DNA of 64,000 bases from Cerioporus squamosus (taxonomy: Eukaryota > Basidiomycota > Agaricomycetes > Polyporales > Polyporaceae): positions 62,001 through 126,000 of the forward strand of contig JABYQS010000075.1 in NCBI GenBank assembly GCA_022592435.1. The letters run 5' to 3'. The position numbers and the translations under genes are program-made. Of the stretch, positions 1-12,500 are shown one piece after another. Position 1 is the first letter of the stretch. Each line of letters opens with the position of its first letter. The notes beneath the pieces were generated by a model. It did not search any database. It saw nothing but the letters and a program-made list of their open reading frames with translations, and was not told the origin of the DNA.

Positions 1-1597
1 GGTGACGTAGCCGAGGATACAGCCTCGATCGGCGAGAGACAGCCTGCTAGGTTACTGGAGGGCGATGCCACCGAGCTTCCGCCCTCTTCAGAGCTGCTCC
101 AGCCACTGGGCGATCGACCATCATCCAACAGGCAAGATGCGTTCGAGCACGCGCTCCAGCTTAGGATGACGCAACTCACGTTGTCGGAGCACGTCGAGGG
201 TCCTGAGGGCACTTGTGACAAATGGGTCGACGTCTTCCAATGGTTCTCTGACCGTCGAGGAGTTGCCGCGGACGACCGTGAGTTGTCATCACAATTCATC
301 ACGAACAACAGCTCATCCTGCTACAGGACGAATGTCTATCGACAGTCGACGTGCCTCGCAGGACATCAGGCCATCGTCGGTCTTCACAGGGGGCGAGAAG
401 CGTGCCTCCGGTCCGAATGACGTTCGAACGTCGACATTGTTCCCCCCGGTAGTGGAACAACCTGAGCCGACGAATGGAGCCGTCGACGGGCCTGCCATCC
501 CGATAACCGTCACTCCGGCATCGCCCATGTTGCAGAGCCCAGCACACTCGCGAGACCAGCTGAATGGCGATCGCCGGACTTCGAAGGACACCGCGTCGTC
601 AGAGAAGGAGAAGCAACGCCTCTCGGTTGACACCAATCGCGGGAAGGGCAAGAAGGTGCGCGAGGTCTTCATCAGCGGGGTGCACAAGGGGCGTGCGCGT
701 GTCACGACGATCTCGAAGAAGATTGGGCACAATGTCGGTCGGCACAATAGTATGCACCTGAAACGGTCAAGATCTGCACCAGGTACGTGTTGCCCATTTT
801 CCTGTCTCTACATGTCTGCATGCTTAGACATCGGCATAGATTTCCACGCGCTCCTAGGCCAGACCCCGTACCAGGCATCGTCCATCCATCTACGACAACA
901 CCTCAGCATCTACACCTCGCAAGTCGACCTCTCGTCTCTGGAGGCCCCGCCGCCACCTCCTTCCCTACCCCCTCCAGAGCCTAGAGGGCAGACGCTGCCG
1001 CGGCAGAAAGCGCGGGCAGCGAAGGACCGTCGACTGCTGAGCAATCTTTGGCTCATGTCGTCTGCGACCTTCCGGAGATTGGGCAAGATCGAGCAGGCGA
1101 GGGGCGCAATACAGGAAGCGGAGGTTCGAGACGAAAACAATCCCGCAGTTTGGGTGCAGGTACGTCTCCTAGCATTCGTTTCGCTGGACTCACTGCTGAC
1201 TACGGAGGTCATATAGCTCGGGCTGTATCACCTGGCTCTGGACGACGACCGCCGAGCACTGCAGTGCTTCCAGAAAGCACTGTTCATCTCGCCCAACGAT
1301 GTCTCCGCTACGATCCACCTCTGCCGGGTGTACCTCGCTGCCGTCCAAAACCGGGACAAGTCGAAGGACGGCATGGAGCGCGCTGACCGCGACAACGTCG
1401 ACCTCGCCGTCGGTTTGCTCTCAGAGCTGACGAAAGGCGCTGGATGGGACGTTCCGGAAGCGTGGTACTTCCTCGGGAAGATGTACGCGCTGCAGGGCCG
1501 GCAGGACAGGGAACGCGAGTGCTTGTGCTTCGCGCTGACCTTGTCGGAGAACAGGCCGCTTCGGGATCCGGGCACGGCTGTGGGGTGGTGCTTGTGA
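1..1597 (+). CDS. YPP1: YPP1/TTC7-like TPR scaffold of the PI4-kinase complex (5' partial)
   Basis: The C-terminal part of a TPR protein; its 5' end lies left of the window. Exons fit 1-277, 327-782, 840-1159 and 1217-1597, with GT-AG introns of 49, 57 and 57 nt that keep the frame (frame 1 switches to frame 2 across the first intron). Visible pieces are the segment DKWVDVFQWFSDRRG, a Ser-rich basic linker, a Pro-rich stretch, and C-terminal TPR-like helices containing WLMSSATFRRLGKIEQA, LGLYHLALDDDRRALQCFQ and DVPEAWYFLGKMYALQG. Family knowledge: Ypp1/TTC7 with Efr3 recruits the PI4-kinase Stt4 to the plasma membrane to make PI4P. The protein ends at a TGA at 1595-1597. Assignment rests on remembered fungal Ypp1 sequences and the TPR layout; another TPR cargo-transport protein is the only realistic alternative. 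Confidence 0.82.
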
Positions 1598-1982
1598 TAT
1601 TGACGTTGAGTTCTCGGATTGCTGGACCGGGGATGGACAAAGGATACCCAACGCGTAGCGGTAGCGTGGACATACTGCTCCCAGCATACTTGGCTTGCTA
1701 ATCTTGGTGCTTCGAAGATATGTTCGTAATACAACCCTATGTGTGTGGGGTCGATCTATCATATATCCGCTAACACTGGCCCGTCATCGTACGCATACCC
1801 AGCCACAACTACTTGTCTCGCGAAGAAGATGGCGACAATTTATGAGGTGAGATTGTATAACAGACAACAGGTCTACCGAACGTACACTTGCGATGCATCG
1901 GTGTTTAAATACATAGCGACGTCGTCGAGCACTTCGCGATAGTCGCTATATAAGTTAGTGAGTCCCCCACCATTCTCGAGAG
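1598..1982. other. Intergenic, 385 bp
   Basis: This is the 3' flank shared by two convergent genes. I see no convincing coding region, RNA gene or repeat. Confidence 0.6.
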
Positions 1983-2591
1983 TTATGTTACGACAATGAT
2001 CGGTTCCGCTAGCAATGCCGCTTCTACGAGCAGCATCAAGTCGGCGAACTCTTCCCTCGCGAAGTGGTTTGCGCCACTGAGGATGTTGTGTGCGCCCTCG
2101 CTACGGGGATTCGACCCGTAATCGCCGTTGGCCCTGGGGCCCGATCTGCGAAGCTTCGGCGGTGGTGGCACTCGTGTCGTTGGTCTGGTACGGGCAGCCG
2201 ACATGTCGCCCGTGGTGGCGCTACGCGTGGGATATGAAGATTGGTGCGCTAGCTTATTACGAGCAGAGTGGATAACATACCTGTCCGATGTCTTTCTCCT
2301 TTTGGAGGCGGGTCCGGTCATGGTATCTGCGACCTTCGGCACCTTGGCCCCCTTTACGGTTCTGCTGGTTGGGTGAGTACCTCCATCGCAGGCTACGATG
2401 TGATAGCTCACGTACCTCTCTTCTGAATACTTAAACGTAACATCCTTCCGCTTCCGTTTCCCAGCGGCGGCAGCTGTCCGAAGCGCTGCGTTTGGTGTGG
2501 TGATGATTCGCAGCCCTGGACGTCTCGAAGAGCGACCCTCGTGCTTGTTAGAGTCATCGGCAAGAATGGAGACGGTTAGGGTTGTATTCAT
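1983..2591 (-). CDS. Small basic, probably nuclear protein of unknown function
   Basis: An open frame runs from an ATG at 2591 to a stop at 1983. Two in-frame segments look like introns: about 2362-2415 (54 nt, or 51 nt with the nearer AG) and 2221-2280 (60 nt, gtatgt...gtag). Removing both leaves about 164 residues. The protein has two basic clusters, GKRKRKD and ASKRRKTSDR, which resemble nuclear localisation signals, and a Pro/Arg-rich middle. The C-terminal part has a helical run, FADLMLLVEAALLAEP. I do not recognise a domain. Typical splice signals and frame conservation in both spliced and unspliced forms support a real gene, but intron retention, or a non-coding origin of the frame, cannot be excluded by eye. 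Confidence 0.5.
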   Translation of the reverse strand: MNTTLTVSILADDSNKHEGRSSRRPGLRIITTPNAALRTAAAAGKRKRKDVTFKYSEERYVSYHIVACDGGTHPTSRTVKGAKVPKVADTMTGPASKRRKTSDRYVIHSARNKLAHQSSYPTRSATTGDMSAARTRPTTRVPPPPKLRRSGPRANGDYGSNPRSEGAHNILSGANHFAREEFADLMLLVEAALLAEPIIVVT

Positions 2592-5060
2592 ATTGGTGAG
2601 GTTCTCGATGGTGGAAGCTACTCCGACCGACGGGTGGTTAAGGACCGCTATGACAAGATAGGCAATCGTTCTCCTTACCTGAGTTTGTGCTCATTGTGTT
2701 ACGCAGATATAGCTGGCTCCTTCAATACAAGGGGTGGGTGTAACCACTGAATTGTGGGCGGTGGTTGGGGTAGGGGAGAAGGTGGTGGGATGGAGAGACG
2801 AGTGCCGTTGCTGGCTGAGCTTTATGCGACGCGGCTACAATTCAAACTCAGATACACCGCGGCTGCCGTTCATTGTTCAGTATCCGTACGCATTGACTTT
2901 GAAGGCTGGTAGCTCCATTCGCGTGCTTTGTTGCGCTACAGTACGCAAAGGGTTGAGGTCAAAGCGTGCCACACGAGTCTTTGTCATTCGGCTACCTGAT
3001 CAGAGTGGACGATACGAGGATAAGACAGAAAGTCACCTTGACTATCCCTAAACGTCAACACATATATCTACATGAATATCCCTCAAGGTCATCATGATGG
3101 GCTTTATTATGGGCTAGTCCGGCGTCAGAATCAGCAACTTGCAAAGCCTAAGTTTCGTAGTCACTGCCAGTGGGGCTTGTCCGGCCGTTCGCAATCCGAT
3201 GCTCTCAATGCGGAGAGCTACACAAACGCTTGGTCAACGCAAACTTTGCATGGTTCACCATGTGGAGCACAAAGATAGGAAATCATCTCTTGTCACTTGA
3301 GGAACAGGTTTTTGAGGGATAAGCGCCGGATGGTTGGTAGAGCGGCGTGTGGTGAATCGGTCCGGCATCCGACTCTTGCGCGTTCCTGCTACTGCTTTAA
3401 CTTACTACTTAGTTTGCTACTAATCGCCACATACTCGTCTGTATTCCGAGTCTTGCGCCCTTGACAAACTCGAGACTATAACTCTCAGGAACGCTCAAAA
3501 CACCGGTATGCCTGGGGAATGGCAAGCTGTTACCGGGACGATGGCGTATCACTCGGAGTCGTGACGACGCAAAGGTAAGAGCTCCTGAACTCTGAAAAGT
3601 GTATTGACTGCCAACTGACGTTCTCGATCCGTGGACGGGTTTGCATCTGCAAACTTGTGTACTTTGTAGCTTCAGAGGGAGGATTACGAGTAAGTGCGCA
3701 ATGTCGTTGATATCCCCGGAGTGTAAGTAGTATCCGAATCATCGCCTCACCATTCATAGGCCTCAGAAACCACATTTCGTTCCCTTGATGTTGAAAGGTA
3801 AGGGCCGTGTCGTTATCTGCACTGTTACGAGGAGATAACGAGCTCTTTAGTATTAAGTAGAGTCTAACTAAATGGCACTGCCCGCCGCTATGGTGGAAGT
3901 CCGCAGGCGGCAGTCGCTTACCCGAGCCCGCACTTCCACATGTTCGTTCCTAGATCGCACACGTTCGCCGGGCGGATTTTACGAACAAGCGGACTTGCGA
4001 CGGGGGCGACATAACCGGTGGAACGCCTTTGCATGATGCCTTCTTTTACGCCAGTTTGACTCACCGCTAAGATGAGGTACGTCACCCTCCGTCCTTGTGA
4101 GACATGGGCCAAGCTGATCTCTCAACATCGTGTATGCACTGCATCCTGCTTGTCATATCTATCTCTGTAAGATGCAACCACAACGCAACTTGATCGTCGT
4201 AACTAGAGACGATATCGAGCGATATCGCCCTATACTGCCCCGTACTACAGGGTCTCATGCACGCTATGCACTATTGCTCGCAGCCGCAGACAATTACCTC
4301 AGGACGATCCAGACCAGAGGTACGGTCTTTATGGCAAAGTTTCGCTGAGCATGCCGAACTCATGCCAGACCGCTTGTCGAGTTCTCATAGTCTGGGCTTC
4401 TCACACCGTGATGGACGCCCATCCTCCATCCCCTGTGAACGTTCAACCAGCATTTGCTCATAGCCCCCTTCCAAGCCTCTAGCTCGCTTGGGGCGCTCCC
4501 CTGGATCTTCTTACCAGGTCCGCATGACCTGATTCGCGAGTTCCGTTTACGCTAACTTACACAGCCGCATTAGTACCAGCCAGGGACCCTCTCGCGCACA
4601 CTACCGTATCTGCGATGGCGTTCTTGACACAGTGTTGTCCATAGCCCATAGCACACGTCCTTCAGTTCTCGGAGCCCACCGACGCTGCTCGACTCCGTGT
4701 TCGTCGGACGGGCGTCGACGGCGATCCCAGCAAGCCCCAGCGAAGCCCGAGCGCAGACCGATAGCGAAGCGAGGGCGCCTACAAATGGGCGAGTAGGCCG
4801 CCGCGTTTTTCGTCGCTCCCAGGATTACTTACCCAAAGATAGGAAAGAAGGCAGCCGATGGATCCCCTGCGGTCAAGAGACTAGAGCGGCGCTCTCGCTC
4901 CGGTGATCACTGATTACACGGGGCAGCCAGATGTTGCTCTGGTTGATTCAACCGCCGGCACGAGTGCAGATATAACTAGGCTAGGTCCACGCAGTTCAAG
5001 CAGACGAGCCCCGTCTCTTGTACGGCCGTCCTCACCACTGACACTGGATCTCCGCCAGTT
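2592..5060. other. Gene-poor stretch, 2.5 kb
   Basis: This is the longest gap in the window. It has only short, uncorroborated open frames (up to about 105 codons at 2734-3051) with no recognisable motif and no chain of splice-compatible exons. No terminal repeats, transposase remnants or RNA genes were recognised. Its right end must contain the promoter of the MFS gene starting at 5061. Confidence 0.5.
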
Positions 5061-6741
5061 ATGGACAGTCCCTCGAAGGATGTGTTGGACATTGAGAAGC
5101 CGCCGCTGACAGGCTCTGATGACTCCAGCACGACGTCGGAATATGTTGTCGATCCGGTCGCTGAGAGAAAGTACGTTGTTCTCACTAATCTCGGTGCGTC
5201 ATCTGTCAATGGACTGACCCTACCGGCGCACAGACTCGTGAGAAGGATCGATCTGCGAATAATCCCAGCAGCGATGATTATCCATCTGCTATGCTTCATT
5301 GACCGGTCCAATATCGTCAGTCCTTCCTTATTCACCGTCTGCCACCACCTTCACTCACCTCATCCCGTCCTCCAGGGCAATGCTAAAGTGCTCAACCGCG
5401 ATGAAGGCAACTCGCTCGTCCAGACTCTCAAGATCTCCAACGAGCAATACCTGGTCGCACTCATGATCTTCATTGTTGCCTTCACCATCGTCCAGACCCC
5501 GTCCAACTACATGCTAAAGAGATTCCGCCCTTCGCGCTGGATGGCCCTCATGATGTTCTGTTGGGGCGCTATGACCATGCTCCTTGCTGCGGTGCAGAAC
5601 TATAGCGGCCTCGTGGCCCTCCGGTTCTTCCTCGGGGCCTTTGAATCCGGACTATTCCCCGGGCAAGTCTTCATCCTCACATTCTGGTACAAGCCCGAGG
5701 AGCGCGCCGTCCGCATTGCTCTCATCGTCGCATGCTCCAGCTTGGGTGGCGCATTCGGTGGCGCGATAGCCTACGGGATAGGCAGGAACCTCAACGGGGT
5801 GCACGGGCTCGAGGCGTGGCGTTGGCTGTTCCTCATCGAAGGCGCGCCCTCGTGCTTCGTAGCCATCCTGTGCGCGTTGTTCTTCCCCGATTACCCGGAG
5901 ACGGTATCCTGGCTCTCGGACGAGGAACGCGAGCTGGCGACGCAGCGCATCAAGGGCGTTGCCTCCCTCGGCTCCGACAAGATTAATTGGACAGAAGCGA
6001 AGGCGACCCTGATGGACTGGCGGCTCTACGCGCACTACATCGCGTACATCTCGAACTCGGTCTCGTTCTCCAGCAACTCATTGTTCGCTCCCACCATTGT
6101 CGCGGGGTTGGGATATACCGGCCTCGATGCCCAGCTGTTCACGGTACCCCCATATGCTATCGGTTTCGTGGTGACCGTGACCGTAGCCTGGTTAGCGGAC
6201 AGATACGAGGCCCGGTCATGGGCAACGTTCTGCTCCATGATAGTCGGAGGCATAAGCTTTATCGTTGAAGGTGCGCAGTGTCGGCTCCAATGACTGTGGC
6301 CCCCCCAGGCCTGATGATCACTTGTCTCGACATAGGAGCACTCCCTCCTGATGCATTCAAGGCGCGTTATGTGCTCCTCTGCTTTGCATTATCGTTCTCT
6401 TTCTCCTGTACCGCCCCATCCTTGAGTTGGCTCACAGCCAATCTACGGAGTACGGGCGCCGCAACGCTGGCCGTCCCGCTGAACGTTGCATTCGGGCAGC
6501 TCGGCCAGATCATCGGTACGTCTGTCCCTCTGATCCCCCCCCTCCCGGCGTGAAGAATGTGCTAATCATTTTCGCAGGTGTCTATATCTACAAGGATTCC
6601 GAGGCCCCGGGCTTCCCGACCGGCCACTTCACAAATGCTGGCTTCCTCCTCGAGGGTGCCATCATCATCATGTCCCTACGCCTTTTTTACGTGTACAAGA
6701 ACAAGCGGCTGGCTCCCGGAGAGCGCAAATGGCGACTCTAA
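5061..6741 (+). CDS. MFS transporter, allantoate permease/anion:cation symporter type
   Basis: Exons 5061-5170, 5234-5315, 5376-6270, 6336-6515 and 6578-6741 join in frame to 476 residues. The layout is a typical Dal5-like MFS carrier: a cytosolic N-terminus, then about 12 hydrophobic helices. Diagnostic pieces are RRIDLRIIPAAMIIHLLCFI followed by DRSNI (helix 1), RFFLGAFESGLFPGQVF (helix 4), the loop FPDYPETVSWLSDEER before the long central loop, and FKARYVLLCFALSFSF in the second half. The third intron must end at 6335 (not 6308) to give EGALPPDAFKARY. Family knowledge: such proton-coupled permeases import small organic anions or vitamins at the plasma membrane; the substrate cannot be read from sequence. 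It converges on DPH2 with 261 bp between stops. Confidence 0.9.
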
Positions 6742-7002
6742 AGCCCTGGCCGCACCTCGAGCTGTTATCCGACCCCGCCCTTTCCTTGCACCCCAACCCA
6801 CAATGTCTCTGTATCACGTATTGTTGTGAAATCATGCTCTCCTCGCTGTGTATTCTGTTCTCCTCTTTGGTTGCTATATGACATATCGAGACATACAACA
6901 TACACGAATGTACTACTAGTCGTTAGACATCTCCCCTCGTATCTGGGCTACATTTGTTTCTGTTCACGATCGCCGCACGACCCCTATGACCAATGCTACA
7001 TG

Positions 7003-8909
7003 CTACACATCGTTGTCGTCTCGATCTCGATGATCATCCCCATACCCTCGCGCGATACCACTGCGGCCTTGCTCGAGGAGGCTGGGCGCGTCCTGGCCAA
7101 TGCGAGTTTCGAGCCCCTGGAAGGTACGTGACTGCAGGAACTGCGCGGCTGCGCTGTCACCCATCTTCGAGAGCGCGTTTTCTTGGTTGCGGAGGACGAC
7201 TGCTGAGGAGTCCCCAGTCTCGTCTGTTGAGGGCCCGTCCGCATCCCCATAGCGCTTTGCGTGGCGGTACCGTCCGGTGACGAGCGAGAAGACGGGCTGG
7301 TCGATGTCCTCCTCCTCCGTACTCTCCGGAGGCGCGTCTGGTGAGGAGGTGAGATGGAGTATGCAGGCGGCATGGTAACACTGAGACTCACCCTCGACCG
7401 CATCCTTCTGCTCCTTCAGCAGCTGCTCAAAGTCGAGCACGTACCGTCCAGTCCACGTCTGCGTCGGCTGCAGTGCCACCTCGAGCTCGTACGGGGTCAC
7501 GATCGGGCGCAGGAACTCCTTCGCGTCGAGCAGGCTGTTCTCAGGGCACGCAACGAGGACGAAGCATTCGATCTCGAGAAAGTTTCCCAGCTTCGCCGGG
7601 TTGATCTTCCCCACGCTGAGTGTGTACGACTTCTTGTGTGCGCGCTTGATGATGTCGCGGAGGTGAGAGATGAGGGGAAGATAGTTCGCTGGAAGTACAA
7701 TCGCGTCAGAGAGGGGTGGGGCTTGGGGTGGCGAGGAGAGGTATGACTGACCGACACCGAGTGTCCCAACGAGGATGCCGATGACGTCTGCATCGCGCGC
7801 CCTTTGAACGGCTGCGTAACGGCGCATGAGGAGTTTGTTTGTCCGGCCGGATTCAAGTTGTGCGGTGCCGGTTTTGGCATTGTAGGAGTACACCTTCGAT
7901 CTCGACCGTCAGCCAGTAGTCACATCGAGATATGTGGGGCGGCGTACTTCGTAGGACGCGTGCGTCAGCAGTAGGTTTGTCAAAGCGAGACTCTCCGCGC
8001 CGATGTAGAGGATGACGCTATTCTCCGGGGATGCCTCTGTGTCATCTGTTCCGGGGTCTTGCAGACGATTAGATGTGCGATGCTGTCCTGCCGAAGACGG
8101 ATAGGCTATAAGCGGGACTGGGGTGTGCAATACTCGGGTGTCCGATGGCAGCTTGCTCTGCAACTCGGATATCAGGGCAACTACTAGCGCAGTCAATAGG
8201 TGGCAAGTAACGCTGAACAAGGAATCGCACCCGCTTGATGTGCGTACCCAACGTCATAGCGGAGAAGGACCGTTCTTCTTTCTGCGATGCTAGAATGCGC
8301 GTTCAAGGCACCGATGAAGCTCTCCGCGCAATGAGCCACATCTATCGGCTTCTTGCCAAGCACATAGATCACGGGTAGACGGGACGTTCTTTGAGGATTG
8401 TCAGAATATGTGCGTGATGTCTCACTTCGACACGAACGTACTGACTCATGCAGGCATGACCGTAGTGGACAAGTGCATCGGCGTCAACATGCTGGGCCGC
8501 GACTTCATCGACACAACAACTGGAAACAGAGTTTGAGCAAGGGATCGTGGCAGACGGGAATTGTCTCACCTGCCGTAAGATGTGTCGGCGAGGACGTATA
8601 GCTCCCTTGTGTCAGCGATCTTGGACTTCAGCAGTCTGAAAATTGGGACCGAGTGAGGTAAGAGCTCGTCCGGGAATTGCAAGGCAATCTGAAGCAGAAA
8701 TCGTCAAGCTTTTATCTAGGCCCCCCGGAAGATGTGCAACCAACCCTCTTGTAATCTCCATCTTCAATTTCCTTGACGGTTCGCTCGATATCAAACGCTT
8801 CCTCGAACTGGGCCGAGGTTGACGTATTCGGGATATCTTCCTCCGCTAACTCGATGGTGCGAGTAATCGCATCTGCACCGGACGACGAGAAAGTAGTGAC
8901 TTCGGCCAT
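7003..8909 (-). CDS. DPH2: Diphthamide biosynthesis protein 2
   Basis: Exons on the minus strand: 8909-8745, 8688-8570, 8519-8442, 8388-8231, 8180-7948, 7893-7392 and 7337-7003, giving 529 residues in one frame. Recognised segments include [17 protein letters not shown], the Cys-containing [62 protein letters not shown], and the C-terminal [16 protein letters not shown] with ARGY. Family knowledge: Dph1-Dph2 is a radical-SAM-type iron-sulfur heterodimer that transfers the 3-amino-3-carboxypropyl group of SAM to a histidine of elongation factor 2, the first step of diphthamide synthesis; Dph2 supports the cluster of Dph1. The ATG at 8909 was chosen because it directly precedes MAEVTTFSS; one more upstream in-frame ATG exists at 8969. 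The intron-4 acceptor could be 8181 or 8184, differing by one residue. Confidence 0.93.
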
Positions 8910-9511
8910 ATGGCATGTGGTTAGCACGAAGGTGCTGATCCTACTTATGAGGCGACAAAAAGTTGACAAAAAGAATCGACTGCAGTTCTAACGTCTCGCA
9001 ATTGGCTAATTGAGAGTTGAACCAGGCACGTGTCGGTTCACTGCGGGCGTCTTCATCGCGCGGTTCCACCTGCATATGACCGCAACTCTCTAGCAGTACC
9101 TGTATGCACATACAAGTTGTTAGAATCCATGAGCTCTTTATGTGGACCCAAGAAGAACAGCCGGAGGCCAGGGAAGAGTGGGAAGTCCCCCATGCGACGA
9201 GAACTCGAAGTCGAACCGCCACGTGCCTGGTTCAACTCTGACATCACCTCGATAATTCCACTACAACGCCCAGAGACAAGTCGAAAAAACCTGCTTGGTT
9301 CTGAGTACTCTTAGAACATTATGGGTATGATGCCTGTGGAATGCAAGTTCAATATCGCTTCCGAAGGAAATTGGCGGTTGGCGCCAGTGGTTATGTCACA
9401 AGCCCTATACTAGGGGTAGTGCCCAGTTAGGCGATGCGCCAAAATTCGAGCCTCGAGGTTCGCGCCGCGCCGCGAGCATCCGTCACTCCGCCAACTCTCA
9501 TCCCCTCCCCC
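8910..9511. promoter_or_regulatory. Divergent promoter region between DPH2 and TOM70
   Basis: This 602-bp gap separates two genes transcribed away from each other, so it should hold both promoters. Its most visible feature is the inverted repeat at 9013-9239, each arm carrying a CACGTG. I saw no convincing coding region; short frames in the arms mirror each other simply because of the repeat. Confidence 0.55.
9013..9239. repeat. 27-bp inverted repeat, 173-bp spacer, CACGTG in each arm
   Basis: The left arm 9013-9039 and the reverse complement of the right arm 9213-9239 match at 26 of 27 positions (core gttgaaccaggcacgtg). The mismatch is one base after CACGTG. The spacer shows no long symmetry and I found no clear target-site duplication at the ends. 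It could be a small non-autonomous element (MITE-like) or a pair of facing bHLH-type (Pho4/Cbf1-like) sites with duplicated flanks. Confidence 0.75.
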
Positions 9512-12500
9512 ATGTCTTCCTCTTCGTCGCCGGGCGTCGTCGACCGCGTCCAGAACTTCGTCTCCGAGCATAAGCATGCCGTCTTGCTCGGCACTGCTGC
9601 CGCTCTCGTCGCCATTGGCGGTGTCGCGTACTATGCTTCATCTTCGCGTGCTCCCGGAGGTGACGTAGAGAGAGCGGAGGGCAAGAAGGACAAGAAGAAG
9701 AGCAAGAAGCGGAAGACGGTCAAGGACGAGGATGGTCCTCTTCTTGAGGAGAGGAAACCGAAAGCTGCTGCGGTCGAAGAAGGTGAGTGATGTGTTCGGA
9801 ACAGCGGACGGTTTCGCGCGGAGTCCTCGAATGCAGACTGTATCATGTGAAGCTTGGACGGTTGCCGACGTGGTGATCACACAAGTGACGCACCAGGGCT
9901 GCAGAAAGCAAAAGCCTGCGGGGTTGCTCAGGTTGTCATGCCTGGACGTGCGATCGCAGGGCCGCCGGAAAGCGGGCGTATCACACGAACCACTGGTAGC
10001 GTCCAGGTTTGGGTCGCTTCGAGGTCGGTGCCGGTCGCCTCTGTCGCACAACGTACGACGGCCCACCACTTTTTGCGAAGAGGTGGTGGGCTGCCGAGTA
10101 CTCATCGGGACATTGGATTCTGTCGCCGATCTACGAGGCACTCTACCTGCTCTCGGTCGAGAGAGACACGCTCAAGGAGGAGGATCGAGGGTTTGCTGTT
10201 CATCGCCTGAGCGGCCACACTTAGCCAGGTTGATTCAAACCGGTGGAAGTGGAACAGACGGAAGAGCCAATCAGTGCAGGTCGTCCGGGCACACTCCGCG
10301 TCCCGCGTCCACGGTTCTCGCCACGAACCTGCGGAACCCCCTACTCTGCATTTGGTGAAGTTTGGGAGTTCAGCGCCACATGGAATCGGACGATCTTCTG
10401 CGTGTGATGCTAACTCCGCGGTGACCATGACGTGCTTGTACGAGAGGACATGCCGCTCTGCCTACAAGAGGCGCCTCACGTTCCCTTCGGTTCGAAGGTC
10501 TGTTCGATAGGCTACCCGCACTTCCCTGCGTCCCGGACAGGCCTTGCCTTGAAGTGTTGAGTCTGCCAGCCACGGTATGGAACGCTCTCGGAGAGCTGTA
10601 TGCACAATACCGCAGGCGGTCTTTCAGAACGCCCTTCAGGATGCAGTAATATGATGAGGCCGGATTCGTTCCTCTGATAGAGGCTATCATCTTGCTCTGT
10701 ATATGGTCGCCTTGAGGTTTTCGCTCTAACCGCGGGAGATCATGCGAGGTGTACCTTCTCTTACGATGTGGGGTAGTCTCGAGCGAGGTCATCTTTTATC
10801 TCACTAAATCTCTGGCGCTCCACGACACGCGTATACTGACTAGTTCTTCAGAGGATAGGGAGTACACCCCCGAGGAGATCTCGGCGATGTCTCAGGAGGT
10901 GCGCGCTCATATAACGACCAACAGTCCAAGCTGTTGCTGATACTCGCACAGGAGCGAACAAAAATCGCTGCCTCCCTGAAAGCGAGGGGTAACTCCGCGT
11001 ACCAGGCGCGCAAGTTCGCGACTGCTATCGATTACTATACCCGTGCCATCGCTGTTACCCCCAAGCCCGAACCCGTCTTCTTCAGCAACCGCGCCGCTTG
11101 CTACGTTAACCTCAACCCTCCACAACATGAGAAGGTCGTCGAGGACTGCGACTCCGCTCTTGCGTTGGACAAGAAGTACCTGAAGGCGTTGAATCGTCGT
11201 GCCACGGCGTTGGAGGCGCTAGAGCGGTATGAGGAGGCTTTGCGAGGTACGCTATTCAATCCCACTATATGCTCTGTAGATGGTGCTCACATATCATGCC
11301 GGTGGAGACTTCACTGCGGCTGCCATCCTGGATCAGTTCCAGAACATGTCGTCAGCAGAATCCGTGGAGCGGGTACTCAAAAAACTGGCCACGAAGAAGG
11401 CGCAGGAGATTCTCAGTGTTAGTGTTCCTCGGTCCCATTGCCGTCATTTGCTGACATGCCATGCAGACGCGTGAGAGGCGACTGCCTTCTCATATGTTCA
11501 CCTCCGCGTACTTCGGTGCCTTCCGGCAAAGTGAGTGTCACTGCAGTTATATGTGCGACGCAGTTCGTTGATGATTCATCCAGGGCCCTTGCCCGAGCTT
11601 CCCGAGAACCCCACCACAGGCGACAACACGCTCATCCTTGCTCTGGAGGCCCTCGGTGCCTCGGACTATGCTCACGCCTTCACCCTGGTCAACGAGGCCA
11701 TCGAGCAGGGCATCTCGTGGGACCAGGGCAAGGCGGAGGCGCTTAACCTCCGCGGCACGTTCAAGTTCCTGATGACGGACGTCGACGGCGCGAAGGAGGA
11801 CTTCCTCAACTCGCTGGAGCTCCAGCCTTCCCTTACCCAGACATGGGTGAAGATTGCCAGCGTGTGGATGGAGCAGAGCGACCCCACGAAGGCGTTCGAG
11901 TGCTTTGAGGAGGCCATCAAGCACAATCCGAACGACCCGGACATTTACTACCACCGCGGTCAAGGTTCGTCTCATAAACTGTTTCCAGAGAGTATACCCT
12001 GACGAGTCGTGCGCAGTCCTGTTCATAATGAACGAGTTCGAGAAGGCTGCCGAGAACTACACCAAGTCGACCGAGCTGGACGACAAGTTCGTGTTCAGCC
12101 ATATTCAGCTGGCGGTCGCCCAGTACAAGATGGGCAACCTCGCGAACAGCATGGGTACCTTCCGCCGGACGTTGAAGTCGTTCCCTGACCGCAGTGAACC
12201 TCAAAACTACTAGTGCGTTCGTAGTCTTTTCGCAGCTGCCAACAATGCTGATAGGGCTGTCACAGCGGCGAGCTGCTCTTGGACCAGCAGCGCTACCCCG
12301 ACGCGATCGAGAAGTTCGATCGGGCTATTGAGATTGAGCGTGCCAAGTAAGATCGGGTTTCTTGCGCGTCTGCAATGTAGTCTAATCTACTATGGCAGGC
12401 CGCCTCCCATGAATGTCCTGCCCCTGGTAAACAAGGGCCTCGCGATGTTCCAATGGCAGCAGGACGTCGCCGCTGCGGAGAAGTGTTGCCAAGAAGCGCT

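Noticed and set aside
3330..3390. tRNA D-arm-like text tggtagagcggcgtg
   Set aside because: No B box or paired acceptor ends within 100 bp.
9732..10358. 208-codon plus-strand frame over the TOM70 exon 1/intron 1 boundary
   Set aside because: It overlaps TOM70 exon 1 out of frame, lacks any motif and is explained by GC-rich chance frame.
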